In this document: positions 6,499 to 6,943 of the stretch, piece by piece
How the letters are laid out: each line of letters starts with the position of its first letter
Numbering within the stretch: the stretch's first letter is position 1
DNA from: an uncultured Ignavibacteriales bacterium
GTDB taxonomy: Bacteria; Bacteroidota; Ignavibacteria; Ignavibacteriales; Ignavibacteriaceae
NCBI GenBank assembly: GCA_903915485.1
Contig: CAIWTC010000609.1
Location: forward strand, 1-6,943
Direction of reading: 5' to 3'
DNA: 6,943 nucleotides
Program-made: the position numbers and the translations under genes
Notes under the pieces: model-generated
What the model was told of the DNA's origin: nothing
Databases searched by the model: none
What the model saw: only the letters and a program-made list of their open reading frames with translations

Positions 6499-6527
6499 CA
6501 AATCTAAAAAACTTCAATTAAAGTCAA
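6499..6527 (-). promoter_or_regulatory. Bacteroidetes-type promoter match on minus strand
   Basis: On the minus strand TAGATTTG (6506-6499) fits the Bacteroidetes -7 element TAnnTTTG. A TTG (6527-6525) stands 18 nt upstream, a spacing allowed for the -33 element. Transcription would start around 6493 and run into the structured segment at 6475-6369. The match depends on the organism being Bacteroidota, and short elements like this occur by chance in AT-rich DNA. Confidence 0.25.
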
Positions 6528-6553
6528 CGAGAAGCAACTACTTATTACATCAT

Positions 6554-6574
6554 TCGTCGACAAAATTCTTAGCT
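6554..6574 (+). repeat. Shared 21-nt intergenic motif, copy 2
   Basis: This matches 4806-4826 at 17 of 21 bases, with identical seven-base ends (TCGTCGA and CTTAGCT). It contains the only CGTCGA in this gap (6555-6560), here extended to the palindrome GTCGAC as at 4787-4792. It lies upstream of the second small gene and supports common ancestry of the two upstream regions. Confidence 0.5.
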
Positions 6575-6788
6575 TACACACTAAAATAGTTCGTTAGTAG
6601 AATTACTGATGCGCAAACTGCATATTTTATTTATTATATACCCGAATTTCACAGTTACTCGCTATGAAAAGCCAGTGAGCAAAACCCAGATGTATATTGC
6701 GGTTATATGAATTTATTATCTGCGATATACATTGTTCCTGGTGCTTATATACTGTGTGCTTAGATAATTAATTTTGTAATACTTAATA

Positions 6789-6804
6789 ATTGCTGCAAAG
6801 CAAT
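6789..6804 (+). other. Small hairpin with GCAA tetraloop in leader of second small gene
   Basis: ATTGCT (6789-6794) and AGCAAT (6799-6804) pair perfectly around GCAA, a GNRA-type loop that is stable in RNA. It lies 44 nt before ATG 6849. A TAATTTTG at 6769-6776 just upstream matches the Bacteroidetes -7 element but has no -33 partner. No matching hairpin is seen before the first small gene. Confidence 0.25.
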
Positions 6805-6848
6805 AATTTGATAAACTGATGAATGAAAGGAATAGGAAGGAATAACAC

Positions 6849-6943
6849 ATGTACTATCGCATCTATCGCAACAAGAATAAAGTTAGCGTGCATAAGGGGG
6901 TAAGATATGAAAAGGCATCAGTGAAAATAGTAGAATCTAATGA
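6849..6943 (+). CDS. Small protein of unknown function, copy 2 (cut by window end)
   Basis: The first 31 codons are visible and open to the window edge. They align without gaps to the small protein at 5023: M1, Y3, I5, Y6, K16, G17, Y20, K22, S24, V25, K26 and E29 are identical, and K/R, I/V, S/A, F/I and L/V exchanges fill several other positions. The best-kept block is KGVRYEKASVK against KGIKYKKSSVK. A strong ribosome binding site, AGGAAGG (6834-6840), sits 8 nt before the ATG, unlike copy 1. The function is unknown. If copy 1's length holds, about 49 more codons lie beyond the window. Confidence 0.65.
   Translation, partial: MYYRIYRNKNKVSVHKGVRYEKASVKIVESN

Larger units (their letters stand above)
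6292..6848 (+). other. 557-nt noncoding gap with structured DNA/RNA
   Basis: No protein gene is supported here. In order it contains an AT-rich stretch (6315-6368), a structured segment (6369-6475), a promoter-like sequence on the minus strand (6499-6527), the second copy of the 21-nt motif (6554-6574), and a small GCAA-loop hairpin (6789-6804) in the leader of the second small gene. An 18-codon hydrophobic open frame at 6707-6763 has no supporting signal. Confidence 0.6.

Noticed and set aside
6707..6763. 18-codon hydrophobic open frame (MNLLSAIYIVPGAYILCA)
   Set aside because: It resembles a tiny membrane peptide, but has no ribosome binding site or repeat and no antisense RNA signal; chance is likely at this length.

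Overview
The window is AT-rich bacterial DNA dominated by two-component signalling genes. A kinase with many PAS domains, a receiver fused to a histidine kinase, a LytTR response regulator and weak Shine-Dalgarno signals on several genes together suggest the Bacteroidota/Ignavibacteriota (FCB) side of the tree. This is an inference from gene style, because no taxonomic marker gene is present.

Region 1 (nt 1-4626) is a tight plus-strand operon of three genes. The first is the 3' part of a large multi-PAS sensor histidine kinase whose start lies outside the window. Eight bases later comes a REC-HisKA-HATPase protein, which overlaps by four bases (ATGA) a REC-LytTR DNA-binding response regulator. 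The layout suggests a branched or sequential phosphotransfer chain that ends in transcription control.

Region 2 (nt 4627-5499) holds two noncoding gaps around a small unrecognised gene of about 80 codons (5023-5265). The first gap carries three CGTCGA direct repeats spaced 21 and 20 nt apart, a plausible operator for the LytTR regulator encoded just upstream.

Region 3 (nt 5500-6291) is a stand-alone histidine kinase with no sensor domain.

Region 4 (nt 6292-6848) is a 557-nt gap. It contains a strongly structured segment (6369-6475) with a 26-pair long hairpin next to a second hairpin, probably an undescribed RNA or structured UTR. Further along is a second copy of a 21-nt motif also found upstream of the small gene.

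Region 5 (6849 to the end) is the start of a second small gene. Its first 31 residues align without gaps to the first small gene (12 identities). The small gene and part of its upstream DNA therefore appear to be a diverged duplicated unit flanking the sensor-less kinase. The most interesting possibility is that the LytTR regulator controls this small-gene family through the CGTCGA motifs.
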